Assembly: GCA_016271365.2 (NCBI GenBank)
Contig: CM057459.1
Span: forward strand, 824,540,501-824,604,500
Length of the DNA stretch: 64,000 bases
DNA from: Neoceratodus forsteri
Taxonomy: Eukaryota > Chordata > Ceratodontiformes > Ceratodontidae
Direction of reading: 5' to 3'
Part shown: positions 1 through 11,487 of the stretch, in pieces
How positions within the stretch are numbered: the first letter of the stretch is position 1
How the letters are laid out: each line of letters begins with the position of its first letter
The notes under the pieces: generated by a model
What the model saw: the letters and a program-made list of their open reading frames with translations, nothing else
The model's database searches: none
Told to the model about the DNA's origin: nothing
Program-made: the position numbers and the translations under genes

Positions 1-670
1 AAAGTTGGAGATTTATAAGGACTGATTCTCCAGAGCAAGTGAGATCACACTGTGAAAGTTCGTTCTGGATCTTTTTAATACATCCTGAGTCTAGAACTGC
101 CCTTTGCTCAATAGTTCCTAGAGTTTCTTTTTGGCTTTGGACACAAACCTTTGATGTCTTTGCTGTAGTGGACAAGATTATAGTGATTACGCTTTTTTAT
201 TGGACTAGTTACATTATTTTGTAGTTTCATATGTTGGCAATGTTGTATTGCATAGTTTATGATGTGTATTTTTATTATAAGCTTTGTTTTTCGGTGCTGT
301 GGAGTAGAGCGCAGAATCTGGATGGTTGTCTTTTATGGGTGAATTTCACCACTGTTTATGCTTTTTGGGCACAGTCTCTGGGGATCTCTGTTTGGCTTTC
401 TCCTCTCACTTTAGCTTTAGACATACATTGTTTCTGTCTTTTACTAGCATGTTACATATTTTAAGTGTTTTGTATGATGAGACTATAATCTTGCAAGGTT
501 GTATTTCTGATGCTTTTATGTTGGATTTGTTTGTTGAAGCTGTGGAGTGGGTGAAAGCCAGGGGTTGGTTAGTAAGGGTGAATATCCCTTCCTATGGGTT
601 TGTGGTATGCACCCCTAGCTGATCTTCACCTGACTCTTTCCTCCATGATTGTTTCTATTAGGACCCCTTT
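1..670. other. Unassigned AT-rich flank
   Basis: No conserved protein or RNA gene is visible. Short open frames exist here but their translations are hydrophobic and low in information and match no family I know. The segment directly precedes the 5' LTR of the retrovirus, and sequence resuming after the 3' LTR (9512 on) leads into a Tx1/L1-type ORF2. It could therefore be the 5' leader of that LINE, but I saw no ORF1 or zinc-knuckle signature to support this. Confidence 0.3.
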
Positions 671-674
671 CTTT
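671..674. repeat. Target-site duplication CTTT, left copy
   Basis: CTTT lies immediately before the TGTTAC start of the 5' LTR, and the same CTTT follows the CTGACA end of the 3' LTR at 9512-9515. A 4-bp duplication is what class I (gamma/epsilon-like) integrases normally make. Confidence 0.75.
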
Positions 675-1172
675 TGTTACATGAGGTCCTTGCACCTTAA
701 TTGGTGTCCCAGAGGTACACCACAGACAGCTAGCATTTAATCATATGTTATACTAACATATAGGTCTAGGGGCATTGCCGTATGAGAGTAGATGTCAGGA
801 TATGTATGCACATAATTGCTATATACTTTACTTTCCAATATACACATGTATGTCTTGCTTACAAAATGTTAGGACACCTGTGTCCTTGAAATGATTATGA
901 TATATGAGTCGGCATTGCCATCTTCTGATGATCTGTATTACTACATGGCTATGTACAAACTGTACCTCATTGTTTCCATGAAGTAATAACTACAATAAAA
1001 TTGTATAATGTTATCTTGGACTGAGGAGCCACCTCTAATTTAGCCAATAGGGCTCATCTCTGTAACCAGAAATGTTTCTATCTTACAGTAACCATGGTAA
1101 TTATCTTAGGTATATAATGTAAGACATATCTTCTACCTCGAAGACCCCAGGAGACATGGAGATTCCTCAAGG

Positions 1173-1179
1173 TATAAAA
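1173..1179 (+). promoter_or_regulatory. TATA box of the 5' LTR
   Basis: TATAAAA about 80 bases upstream of the AATAAA signal in the same LTR. The matching TATAAAA occurs at 9337-9343 in the 3' LTR, so the motif is conserved between the two copies. Activity is inferred only. Confidence 0.6.
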
Positions 1180-1251
1180 AAATGCTTAGCATTGGCTCCC
1201 AGTTCCCAATGATAACAACTGCTTAGGGCAACTGTGATTTTCATTTGTAGT

Positions 1252-1257
1252 AATAAA
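1252..1257 (+). terminator. Polyadenylation signal AATAAA in the 5' LTR
   Basis: AATAAA with a counterpart at 9416-9421 in the 3' LTR, placed near the expected R/U5 boundary. In a provirus the 3' copy would process the transcript. Confidence 0.55.
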
Positions 1258-1347
1258 CAAGCTTTATTACTCTTATGCAATGTCTGTAATTCCTAGCATG
1301 CCCATTATTGCCAATAACCAGACAGTGAGGTTTAAAACCTCCTGACA

Positions 1348-1900
1348 ATTGACGTCCATGTGCAGGCAATATTTGAGTTTGCAAAGTTTTCACTTGTTGC
1401 TGCAACTTTCCTTCCCAATGGCAACAGTAGGTATGCACACCCACATCACTTCTTCCATTTTACACCCACTTTGTAATCACTTGCAAAGTCTGGCTGCTTA
1501 CTGGGGTGGTCAATGGTGACTCACCTGACCCCATAGCAGTTTTGAATTGCAAGCTACAAGTGCACAGTAGCCCACCTGTGAACTAGTGCACCTGTTGAGA
1601 TCAATACACAGCAAGGCACCTTTTCACAGTTTGATTTTTCATTCCCTTCCACACAATGGCCACCATATCAAATATCTGCACAAACCTGAGACTCGATGTC
1701 TCAAACTTCCTTTCCACTCATGGAGGATGGGCTGACTTCGAGTGAGACGCAAGTCAATCTGAAAACCCCGTACTGAGTATTTCAACACAGTACTCAGAGA
1801 TGAGACAAACATCAAGAAAGCAAGAAGCTAAATGGCTGTTGGTCATGGCTCTCTACCTGCTTTGGCAGCCTCCAGTGAGGTTTGAACCCTTGAACTGCAA
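1348..1900 (+). other. Retroviral leader between 5' LTR and gag
   Basis: About 550 bases without a supported gene. The first bases after the LTR (ATTGACGTCC) do not match the 18-base TGG-initiated primer-binding sites I know. Packaging signals and splice donors cannot be identified by eye. Confidence 0.4.
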
Positions 1901-1902
1901 AT

Positions 1903-3590
1903 GTCATCTCTTAAAAGGAGATGGGATTGCAGGAAACTGAATGAGTAAGACATGAGCAGGATTTGGAGTCTGAGCTCCAAACTCTTCAGAATGAAAAGGA
2001 TTCCCTTTTGCATCATTCTGCTCAGGCAAATGAACAGAAAATGTGTATGTTGAGGCAGGAGTGTGAAAGTTTGAGACAGGATAAGGGGCAGGCTTTGCAA
2101 ATGAATGACTTGTCAAGTAGAATGAATGATCAAATATGTGAGGAGTTGAAGAGTTACAGGACGAGATAAACCAGGTACATAATGACTTAGGAGTAGCTAC
2201 TAGGGACAACCATGAATTTAGCACCATGTACAGAGTGTTACAGAGGCAGATGCAGGATGATGTGGATCAGAATGTTGCAAAGTGAGTCATGAGGATTGCG
2301 AATATAAAATGGCAAAACTGCGCCATTAGCGAGAGGTGATGGCTGGTCACATCAAGGCGATGGGAGGTGTAGCCCCTGCCTTGTCCACGTCATCTGAGGA
2401 GAAGGAGTTGGATGATGACATCTCCCAGTACAACACCAAGTCACACCCCCACTATGGCCCAGAAACCCCTCCCTGCCATCCACAACATGGTGGACCCCGT
2501 CACATGATGCCACATCCCTACTTCATCGATGGCATGATGCTCAAAATGGGTGATGCCAACACGGTGACCCCCATGATGGGGGGAGCAGGCCCAGGCCTAG
2601 TCCAAACGGCACCACCGATTGCTGTTATTAATGTGGACAACAGGCAGGAGACAGAGAAAATGATTGATAATGCCTAGGCAACGTGACCATCCCCAAGAAT
2701 AATAAATGGGTCCTCTGGACCCAGATTAAGCAGCTCCTACAAGAGGCTGGTACTAAGGAGGGAATGGTCCATACTGTGGCTGAAGCCACAGCTCAGGCAT
2801 CCCTGCAGAGCACCGAGGTAATCTACCTCTGCATGATCGTCTCAATAATCCCTTACAAATGGACTCACTCTGTTCAGCAAATAGCTGACAGCATTAGTCG
2901 GATGAGCCCATCCAACAACCCCAGTTGCCACTTAGAGAAGGTGTGTGCTAAATGTGAAATGCTTAGTCTCGCAGAATACCAGGTACAGATTCTACGCCAG
3001 ACCATCAATCCTGGCCTGTGGGCGAAACTCCCTGATGCTGCCTGCCAGGACGGCCACACTACCTTTGATGAAATAGCATCTGAACTCATCCCTGCACACA
3101 ACCCAGGTGTGGTAGGAGTGATGCTCACATACCCTGTGAAACAGAATGTGAAGGAAAGTCCAGCAACCTTCCACCAGAGGTCTACCAAGCAGGGAAGCAC
3201 CTTGCAGGAGAAGCAGCGGATGCAGACCTCATTGAATACAAGACCTGATAACTTAGGAACATTATCCTGCAGTAAGAGATAAGGTGAGCCAACCACCTAT
3301 CTCAACATGGAAAGGTTCACCGATATTCTTGAAAACAGAGAGAGTTTATCAACTCTACATCCATGACTCAGGCTCCGGTTCCAAGAAGGTAGCTGCTGTG
3401 GAAGCCATTCTGGAGGCCATGAAGACACTACGGTGGAGGGGCAAGCCAAGAAAAACAGCCCCTCCCACAGATAACCAACACCCCAGCAGGCCCAAAATAA
3501 CAACAACAATCCAGGGGTGGCAACTGGAACTACCATAAGAATAAGAAACACCACAAGAACAATAAGGATAAACGCAGAGACCAGGCCCTT
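1903..3590 (+). pseudogene. gag remnant of the endogenous retrovirus
   Basis: Gag would assemble the particle. The first stretch (1963-2169) is a charged heptad-rich coiled coil containing SELQTLQNEKDSLL. After stops, an open frame at 2336-2677 is Pro/His/Met-rich, like a matrix or linker. The frame at 2683-3282 reads as capsid-like helical sequence (KNNKWVLWTQIKQLLQEAG near its start; LSLAEYQVQILRQTINPGLW near the middle). The tail at about 3284-3590 is basic and rich in Asn, Arg and Thr, in the place of nucleocapsid; I see no CCHC zinc knuckle. Several stops separate the pieces. The assignment rests on position between LTR and protease and on composition, not on a strong sequence match. Confidence 0.6.
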
Positions 3591-3744
3591 CATATAGGGA
3601 AATAGCCAATGAGAACCAATGTCTCTGAGACCTCCTTAGGAAAGTGAGCTCTTTAGTGGATGTTGTTCCAGTATGGGCCCCTTGCTGCAAAACAACCAGG
3701 AAAACAGGCATCCACAGGCCGCGGGAATATAATTCTCTAGCCCC

Positions 3745-4521
3745 TTGCAGGCCCCTACAGGCCTGAACCCAGAAGTAGCTCCCTATATAGCATCAGTTCA
3801 GCATGGTGAGGACGGTTCACAGGAACCAGCCCCAGACCCCTTTCATGAGCATCCCCATGTTCCACTGGTACAGATTGACAATTACGGTCCCAGTCCATAT
3901 TGTAAACAAGCTGGTCTTAGATACAAAAGGAAGGCCCTGCAAAGAGATCGGTGCCACCTACTGACAGTACTGCAGGATACAGGTGCAGCTGTGTCTGTAT
4001 TACAGTTTGACAGCCCACAAACATCACCTTGGTCTACTGGATGGAGGACAAATATGTCTGGGGTAGATGGAACTAGGCTATCTGCATACCATTCCCTACC
4101 ACTACCTGTGACATTGGGACACCTGAAGGCATATCATATTTTTCAGTTGATGGTATTGCATGATCACCCCATCATAATCAGTATTGACTTTTTGGCACCA
4201 CATGGCTGTGTGGTGGACACAGCCAACATGTTACTGGTACAAATTCATGGACAATATCACATCATCATGATCCCTGACTCACATGTGGTTGCAACAATCT
4301 CTGCAAACAACAAAGAATATGATGTCATAGATTTGTTTAAGAACCATGAGATTTTTCCCAAAGCTCCTTCCCATCCTACAAAGGCATCTGAAGCATTTGC
4401 CACTAACAAGCATGACTGTGACAGGATGCACACTGTCACCAAAGTGACAGACCCAGCACATGAGAGGCAATGGCAATTCCCCTTCCACCTGAAATACTGC
4501 CTTCTCTTAGGAAATGATTAA
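3745..4521 (+). pseudogene. Retroviral protease remnant
   Basis: Aspartic protease that would cleave the Gag-Pol polyprotein. The catalytic DTGA is at 3976-3987, preceded by LLTVLQ. A second conserved block, IISIDFLAPHG, about 60 residues later stands for the ILGxDxL flap-to-helix region of retropepsins. The frame stays open for 258 codons, longer than a mature retropepsin (about 100-130 residues), so it includes flanking polyprotein at both ends. The downstream part leads toward the RT, which begins in another frame, so the pol frame is broken near 4521. Confidence 0.78.
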
Positions 4522-4529
4522 ATCACTCC

Positions 4530-5480
4530 TCAAGCAAGGTATAATCAGGACATGTGTTCCACTGAAAATTCCCAGTGTGGCCTGTGAAAAAACCCGCAGG
4601 TGCCTGGAGACTTACTATTGACTACAGGAGACTGAACCAGGTCACCCCCAGTTTTGCCCCAAAGGTTGCATCAGCACCAGACATGCTATGACTACTGACC
4701 CCTGACCAACAATGGTTTAGTGCCCTGGACATCTCCAGTGGTTTTTGGCTATTGCCATTGGTCCCCAAAAGTCAATATAAGTTTGCCTTCACCTTCCAGG
4801 ACAGGCAGTACATTTGGACCTGCTACCACAGGGGTTCCATAATAGCCCCTCCTTGTTTCATCTGCACGTGATGGACATCCTTGAGGGTTTCTCTACACCC
4901 CACTGCCTCTTGCAGTATGTGGATGACCTGTTGTTGGCCACAGCCACACAGGAACAACATCTGTATCTCTTAGATGAACTACTGACCCTCATCCAGAGAG
5001 CAGGCCTCAAATGCAACCCAGCAAAGGCACAACTATGTCAGAAAGAGGTACTCTTTTTGGACCTGAGAATAACAGATCAAGGCCAAAGCCCTACCTGGAA
5101 GAAGATGCAGGGATTGCAAGATCTGCCATTGCCACCAACATGGCTACCTTAGGAGGTTTCTAGGTATAGTAAATTTTTCTAGAGATTTTATTTGTGATTT
5201 TGCTCAGAAGGCTGCCTCTCTGTATGAACTACTAAAAGGATGTCACCTGGACGTGGGCCTCATTCACACCCAAGCTGTGGCGTCACTGAAACAGGCTCTG
5301 TCCTCAGCTCCAGCTTTGGTTAACCCCAATCCAGCCTTGCCATTCCATCTGGAATCTGCCACCTCTGACATAACTTTATGCAGTGCTGGCCCAGAAGGTC
5401 CATGGCACCTTGAGACCCATTGCATTTGCATCACAGGTCTTGACCCCAGTGGAACAGATGTACAGCCTTTGTAAAAGGAA
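4530..5480 (+). pseudogene. Retroviral reverse transcriptase remnant
   Basis: RNA-dependent DNA polymerase of the provirus, split over at least three frames. Motif A appears as ALDISSGFW near 4723-4749. The active site YVDD is intact at 4916-4927, inside the open frame 4814-5152 (LLPQGFHNSPSLFHLHVMD upstream, LKCNPAKAQLC downstream). The thumb/connection region follows in 5253-5474 (VASLKQALSSAPALVNPNP). Frame changes between these blocks make a functional protein impossible. The motif order and the YVDD signature are diagnostic of retroviral RT. Confidence 0.85.
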
Positions 5481-5799
5481 CCTTTTAGAAACCTACTGGG
5501 CTGTCAAGCACTTTCTGTAAATCATTGGGTACTCCCCACTGATCATTAATACAAACCACACCCCAGCAACCTTTTTGCTATCAGATAGAGTGGAGGATGG
5601 GTCAGTCTCCAATACCAGACTGACACACTAGTCCTTCCTTCTCCAGGACAGAAACATCAAGGTCCACCCAACCAAAATGCCATCCATGCTGGGGCATGGT
5701 CTCCTTTTCCAAGGAGAGCACCATGACTGTACACTGCAGCCACCTGATCTACCAGCTCCAGGTCCTCTCCTTCCTGCTACACCACAACTACTTAAGAAC

Positions 5800-6366
5800 A
5801 CCTCATTGTGTGGTGTCTTCACAGATGGATAAGCCTCCTGTTATCAAGGAGAACAGATAGCAGGAATGGGCAGATTAGCAATTTACCCTTTTGGTAACAC
5901 TGTTAAGATTTCCAAACGTTGCAGTGTGGCATCATTACAGTATGCTGAGATGGCAGTGGTGGCCTGTGCCCTCAAGTTCATCCAGCATGAAACCGAGGAT
6001 CCCATCATTTTCACAGATTATAATTGGGTCTGTTGCTCTCTTACAGAATTCCTTCATTTCTGGCAGAAGAACTACTTTATCTCTTCTGATGGCAGCCTGG
6101 TGAAACACAAGGGACTGGTAATATACATCCATTCACTGGCACAGAAATTTGCACACAAACTCTATGTACATATGGTTAAGGCCTACTCTGTACATGATCC
6201 CTATCATGCCTTCAATGACACTGCTAACACCCTTGCAAGGAAGGGGGCCGAGGGGGACAACTGGATGATGGATTTTCTAGAGGCCAGAGCAGCTGTGCAT
6301 ATCGCAGCAGTCAGGAAGAACCTAAACCCTTCTCCCCTTAGATCTGTCAGAAGCCCAACATGCTGA
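5800..6366 (+). pseudogene. Retroviral RNase H remnant
   Basis: This domain would degrade the RNA strand of RNA-DNA hybrids. A TDG block (FTDG, near 5818) carries the first catalytic Asp and is followed directly by a stop. The open frame 5866-6366 holds SLQYAEMAVVACAL (second acidic residue, Glu), IIFTDYNWV (third, Asp) and FNDTANTLARKGA (the N/GNDxAD block). The order matches retroviral RNase H. The section from 5480 to 5800 is a degraded connection region with several stops. Confidence 0.78.
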
Positions 6367-6449
6367 CTCTGAACTCAAAGATGTGTTCAAATTCCTGGAC
6401 AAAGGCATTGAGAAGAACTTAACTACCCACAACCCCTACTGAAGGCATG

Positions 6450-7594
6450 AAGGTAAACTGCACCTGTCCCTAGATGACAAACTCATTTGGTATCAACCAG
6501 ATGACACCCCCACCAAATTGTGGGTGGTCCCTCATCTCAGATCTGAATTTCTGCACCAAGTGTATAATACCCCCACTGGTGGACACCAGAGAGTGGAAAC
6601 CACACTCCAGAGACTCAAGACCATCGCCTGGTGGCCTGGCATCCCCAAGGATGTCAAACAGTACATAGATGACTACCTTGTTTGTGTGCAAAACAACCCC
6701 ATACCTACCAAACAAAATGTCAAACCACTACCACAATGGCATTCTGGCCCTTGGCATGCCATACAAATTGATTTTATTGGTCCCCTAACCAATACCAGCA
6801 GAAACAACAAATATGCCCTTGTGGTAACTGATCTCTTCTCAAAGTGGGTTGAAGTTTTCCCCACTAAGATATGCATTACGGAAACCACTGCCAATATTCT
6901 GGTGGAAAAGATTTTCTCCAGGTGGGGCCTACCGCTCATGGTAGACTCTGACAAAGGAACCAATTTTACAGGTAAGCTGAAGAAAGAAGCCCTTGAACTC
7001 CTTGGAGTTCATCAGAAGTTCCACATACCATATCACCCACAATCATCAAGTCAAGTAGAGAGGACCAAAAGACGGATTAAGCAAATGCTTTCCAAATTCA
7101 TTGAGGACAATCCCAAGGATTGGGGTTCCCTACTGCCATTACTCCTTATGGCAATTAGAGGCATGCCCTCAGCTGCCACCCAGTTGACACCCTTTGAGGT
7201 GATGACTGGTAGAAATATGAGATTACCTGAACACCTGCTTTTTGACCTGCACACCTCACTGCAGACCGTGTCTCAGTTGACCAATATGTTGAAAATCTAT
7301 GAAAAGACCTCTATACACACTCATTTGTATGCTGAAAATTGCATGGGCAAGGCCCAGCAACAGTCAAAATTTAGTTTGACAAACATGCAAGAAGTGGATT
7401 GGCAAGTTGGAGATCAGGTGATGGTTCTCAGATTTGCACATCCAACAGATTCCTTCTCCAATAAGCGGAAAGGACCCTACCCAACTGTCAACATGGTCAG
7501 TCCAGCAGTCTATCAGGTTAGACTTATGCAAAACAACAAACTGACCGACAAATGGTTACATGCAAACCAGTTGAAACTGTATAAAGCAGTATAA
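6450..7594 (+). pseudogene. Retroviral integrase, longest intact pol frame
   Basis: Integrase would insert the provirus. The frame open from 6518 holds an N-terminal zinc-binding-like region with LHQVYNTPTGGHQR. The CxxC pair is damaged: CVQN has only the first Cys. The catalytic core is complete: D85 (QIDFIGP, codon 6770), D145 (SDKGTNF, codon 6950) and E181 (SQVERTK, codon 7058), an exact D,D35E spacing. A GPY/F module (KRKGPYPTV) near residue 318 marks the C-terminal domain, a trait of gamma/epsilon retroviruses and metaviruses. 358 codons remain open without an evident native start, as expected for a polyprotein part. Confidence 0.88.
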
Positions 7595-7639
7595 TTACTT
7601 TTCCTCACCCCATTGGATGGAATAGTACTAATCTGCTAA

Positions 7640-8718
7640 TGTTTGATCTTCCTTTTCAGATACACTGGCAAGATTGCTATCTTGTTCCATTTCTCCTCAT
7701 CTCAGGAGTTATCCCCTGCATCCAAGGCATGGTAAAGCACCTCCTTCCTCACCTTTATCCACCTGTAACTACCCCAGAGGAGTCTCCATCAATATTTCTG
7801 ATAATTTGATTACTGTCCAGGAAGGTATAGATGCCTATCTCACTGCCTCGGTTGTTGCTCCTGATAAATCAACCCTACAAACTGAGTGTCAAACCAAGTC
7901 TAGAGGACAAATACTCCATATTGAAAACTCTCAAGGAACTTTTCATGGATGGTCAAACACAAAATTATCCCCAATGGTACTTTGTACTTGCACCAAACTC
8001 TCTTAGACATTCTGGTTTACACAATATCACTGCCTTAACTGACTCCTCATATTGTGATTCATTGTCTAAAAGATTCTGCCAGGAAATTTTGTGCTGTACA
8101 CAACATGGCATCAGCTACCATGTATTTATCTGTGTTACCCCTACTGAGAAACAGCTTTAGGAATGTCCGAAACAAACCTCTGGTCCTCGTGGGTCTCACA
8201 GTCACTGCTCACTAATTAACAACTTACAATATATGCATATACCTGTTTTGTTTAACTTGACTTACTAGAATATGAAATAATTTGGTATGTGTCATACTAC
8301 TAATACATCACTGTTGTATAGTACTTTGTTACTTGATAGCTTAGCAGCCTTTCAGATTCGTAACCAAGACCCTATTGCCGGTTGTCATACCACCGAACAT
8401 AGATGCAATTTTAGAAGAAAACCTAAAGTAGATAATTAAAGTCATAAAAGAAATACACATGACACTTCTCTTTCAGAGTACTCACCCTATTTTAATCGAT
8501 CCTTTATCTTGTATTAAAATCACTTTTAGACAGGAAAGATACTCATCTTATCCACATCAGCAATAATATCTCAAAAGCTGATGAAGCCGTATATGCCCTT
8601 ATTAATGATGGTGACTTAAATAGTGCACTTACTAACACTTGGTTGGAGATTACCTATAAAGGTTTTGTTATTATACAAGCATTTTTGATATTTTTTCTCA
8701 TTATTATGCTCTGCTGAC
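7640..8718 (+). pseudogene. env-like remnant
   Basis: Located between integrase and 3' LTR, where env belongs. A first frame starts at 7640 with a hydrophobic stretch (YLVPFLLISGVIP) resembling a signal peptide, after a pyrimidine-rich run ending in CAG that could be a splice acceptor. Later pieces (7831-8160) are Cys-containing with NIT/NIS glycosylation-like triplets. The last piece ends near 8718 with a strongly hydrophobic segment (GFVIIQAFLIFFLIIML) followed by a Cys and a stop, as for a membrane anchor. I see no CWLC or clear fusion peptide. At roughly 1.1 kb it is shorter than common retroviral env genes and is broken by frameshifts. Confidence 0.5.
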
Positions 8719-8850
8719 TACGGTTCACATTACGCCAACACCATGAGCAACTGGAGTTCCTTTACAAGGCTCGCATGTCGGGTCTATAAATGATCCCTAC
8801 TCTCTCTCCACTTCCTTACTCTTGCTTGTGTTGCCCCTTGTGAGACAACA

Positions 8851-8860
8851 AGATGGGGAA
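8851..8860 (+). promoter_or_regulatory. Polypurine tract
   Basis: AGATGGGGAA immediately precedes the TG of the 3' LTR, the position and composition expected for the plus-strand primer of reverse transcription. Confidence 0.75.
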
Positions 8861-9511
8861 TGTTACATGAGGTCTCTGCACCCTAATTGGTACCCCCAGA
8901 GGTGCACCGTAGACAGCTAGCATTTAGGCATATGTTATACTAACATATGGGTCTAAGGGCATCTACCGTATAAGAGCAGATGTCAGGATATGTTTGCACA
9001 TAATTGCTATGCACTTAACTTTCCAATATACACATGTATTTCTTACTTACAAAATGTTAGGACACTTGTGTCCTTGTAATGGTTATGATATATGTGTCGG
9101 CATTGCCATCTTCTGATGATTTGTATTACTACATGGCTATGTACAAACTGTACCTCATTGTTTCCACAAAGTTATACCTATAACAAAATTGTAAAATGTT
9201 ATCTTGGACTGAGGAACCACCTCCAATTTAGTCAATAGGGCTCATCCCTGTAACTAGAAATGTTTCTATCTTACAGTAACCATGGTAATGATCTTAGGTA
9301 TTTAATGTAAGACTTTGACACAGAGATTACTCTTGGTATAAAAATGCTTATTCATTGGCTATCAGTTCTTAATGATAAGAACTACTTAGGGCAACTGTGA
9401 TTTTCCTTTTGTAGTAATAAACAAGCTTTATTACTCTTATGCATGTGTCTGTAATTCCATGCATGCCCATTATTGCCAAGAACCTGAGAGTGAGGTTTAA
9501 ACTCCCTGACA
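8861..9511 (+). repeat. 3' LTR of the endogenous retrovirus
   Basis: It begins TGTTACATGAGG and ends CCCTGACA. It is 651 bases against 673 for the 5' copy; the difference is mainly small deletions around the region upstream of the TATA box. TATAAAA at 9337-9343 and AATAAA at 9416-9421 are retained. CTTT at 9512-9515 is the right target-site duplication. Confidence 0.88.
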
Positions 9512-9925
9512 CTTTCCATGTCCTGGTTTTGCTTTTACTTAGATTTTTGCTTTGTTTCTTCTTTTATATTTTCTTTATTTATTGGTTTCTTTGGGGAAGG
9601 GGAGCATACCTTTCAGCTGTTAGCTGGTTGTTTTAATATTAGGGTTTTCCCATGGCCCTTGGAGCTACCCTTTCTGGAAGGATTGCTGAGGACTAATCAT
9701 GGATCAGGTGATATAGGTGTGACAATCTTAGGGACACTAGGTAGCTGATTGTTGGTTATTGGACTTTTCTTTATTTTATGGTGCTGTACTGTTGGGGCTA
9801 AATAGTTGGGAGTTTACTCCAGGTTGGGAGAGGGAATGCTGTTCTTCTGTTTTGAACCTTGATTTGACATTGTTACCCCTTACTTTGTAATGTCTGTCTT
9901 TGACAGCCTGTATATTGGTATAATA

Positions 9926-10800
9926 ATGACCAGTTCTTATTTGTTTTCTACATGGAATGTCAAGAGTGCTCAGCGGGTTAAGAAATGTTATTTACTTTTA
10001 AAACACCTGAAGCAGCTGGGAGCTGATATTGCATTTTTACAGGAAACTCATTTAAAGATAGACCAGATAAACTATTTTAGATGATTGTGAGTGGGCCAAG
10101 TTAAAGGGGCAGGGGATAGTTCTAGAAAAAAATGGAGAGTGTGCATCTTAATTGCACCTAAATTACCTTTTCAATTCTTGGTGAAGCATTGGGATCCTGA
10201 AGGAAGGTACTGTACAGCAGTTGAATTCATGTGTTATATTTAGTGGGCGAAAACCTCTATACATATTCGCATCCAATAGAAGTAGTGTGGACAGCTTTAC
10301 TTTTGAATACAGTACTACTGACAATCAGTTGACCATTATTTTCACTATCCATTTATTTTCACTGATTGTCAGCAATTGCACATATAGTAAAATAAACAGA
10401 CAGTGAAATAACATTCTAAACAGTATATATTCATACATGGCAATGAATAGGCTCCATGAACTCCTTTATGTATCTATATATGGTCCTGTTGTTGACGACC
10501 TACAATTTGTTGTTGTTTTAGCTCTCCTGCCCCTTATGTTCAAGTGTACCTACTAAGTATTAGGGGGCAATTGAATGTTGTTTTTCAATCAGACCATGAC
10601 AGATTGGGTATGTATAGAAGAGTTTTTTCTCTGCACAGTGAGGTTTTCAGGAGTTAATCTCTCTTCTGGGTTTATTGCATTTCACAGATCACAATTATGC
10701 TTTTTATTCTGCCTCGTGATTCTTTTTCTCCTTGGATTATTTCATAATGACTCAGAACACATTTCTAGTTTAATTTCTTGCAGGATAAAATAATTAGTGA
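9926..10800 (+). pseudogene. L1-type endonuclease domain remnant
   Basis: An APE-like endonuclease nicks target DNA for target-primed reverse transcription. The N-terminus reads TSSYLFSTWNVKSAQRVKK, then LLKHLKQLGADIAFLQETHL, matching the L1/Tx1 TWNVNG...ADIxxLQETH block; the Glu of QETH is kept and the Asn of NVNG has become Lys. A stop follows after the NYF at about 10081. Beyond that only weak, frame-shifted similarity remains (for example an FNQTM-like segment near 10585, in the place of SDH or NPT blocks). Confidence 0.75.
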
Positions 10801-11487
10801 TGTCTGGCCCTGCTCCCATTTATGTTAGATTTCTACCCACAGGGAGGCCTGGACAGAGATCCTGTTTGATATTTTAATAATCAACTGTTGAGGATCCCTT
10901 TATCCTGGAGACCCAAAAATTAAATTACTTCCTTTTGATGGTTAGCAGGTTTTCAATAGACAAACTGGATATTTTATTGAGTGCAGCAAAAGCTGCAATT
11001 AAGGTGAATGCATATGCTTAGCCTCCAAAAATTCTAAAGAACATCATTGTGATCTGGAGACCTTTCTTGCCCCGATTCAGTCTATTGAGTCTACTCTTTC
11101 CCCTTCAACCCCTGAACAGACCTGGTTGAACCTCAATTCTCTTAGATCACAATATCTCACCTTATTAAATGAACGTGTGGAACTTGCCATTCTTCATATT
11201 AAGGTGAGGTATCTGGATCAGGGAAAAAAAGCTAGTAAACTGTTGACCCTTCAGCTCTGACAGCGGGAAGCTTCTCATGTCATTCAGGGCCTTTACCAGC
11301 CAAATTCATTGGAACTTGTCACCTGACCTTGAGAAATTTTGTAACTCTTTCATTCTTATTATGAGCAATTGTAGATGGCAAGACCTGTATTCTTCCTACT
11401 CCAAGTCTCATCTCAGAATTTCATTGGCAGACTCCTTTACCATGTCTTACTGAGATTCAAAGCACTTCTCTCCATGGACCTATTACT

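Larger units (their letters stand above)
675..1347 (+). repeat. 5' LTR of the endogenous retrovirus
   Basis: It begins TGTTACATGAGG and ends CCTGACA, with TG...CA termini. It aligns along its whole length with the 3' LTR, with scattered substitutions and small indels. It contains a TATA box at 1173-1179 and an AATAAA signal at 1252-1257, consistent with U3, R and U5 in the plus orientation. The 673-base length is ordinary for a retroviral LTR. Confidence 0.88.
675..9511 (+). mobile_element. Endogenous retrovirus, class I-like, near full length
   Basis: An 8.8-kb provirus with two LTRs, a polypurine tract before the 3' LTR and a 4-bp target duplication. The order is leader, coiled-coil gag, protease, reverse transcriptase, RNase H, integrase, short env. 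The integrase has a GPY/F module, and the protease and RT motifs resemble gamma/epsilon-type retroviruses of lower vertebrates. Stops and frameshifts interrupt gag, pol and env; the integrase is the longest open piece. The LTRs differ at roughly one base in ten over their first 130 bases by eye, so the insertion is not recent. No convincing primer-binding site beginning TGG is visible right after the 5' LTR, so the tRNA primer cannot be assigned. Confidence 0.9.
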
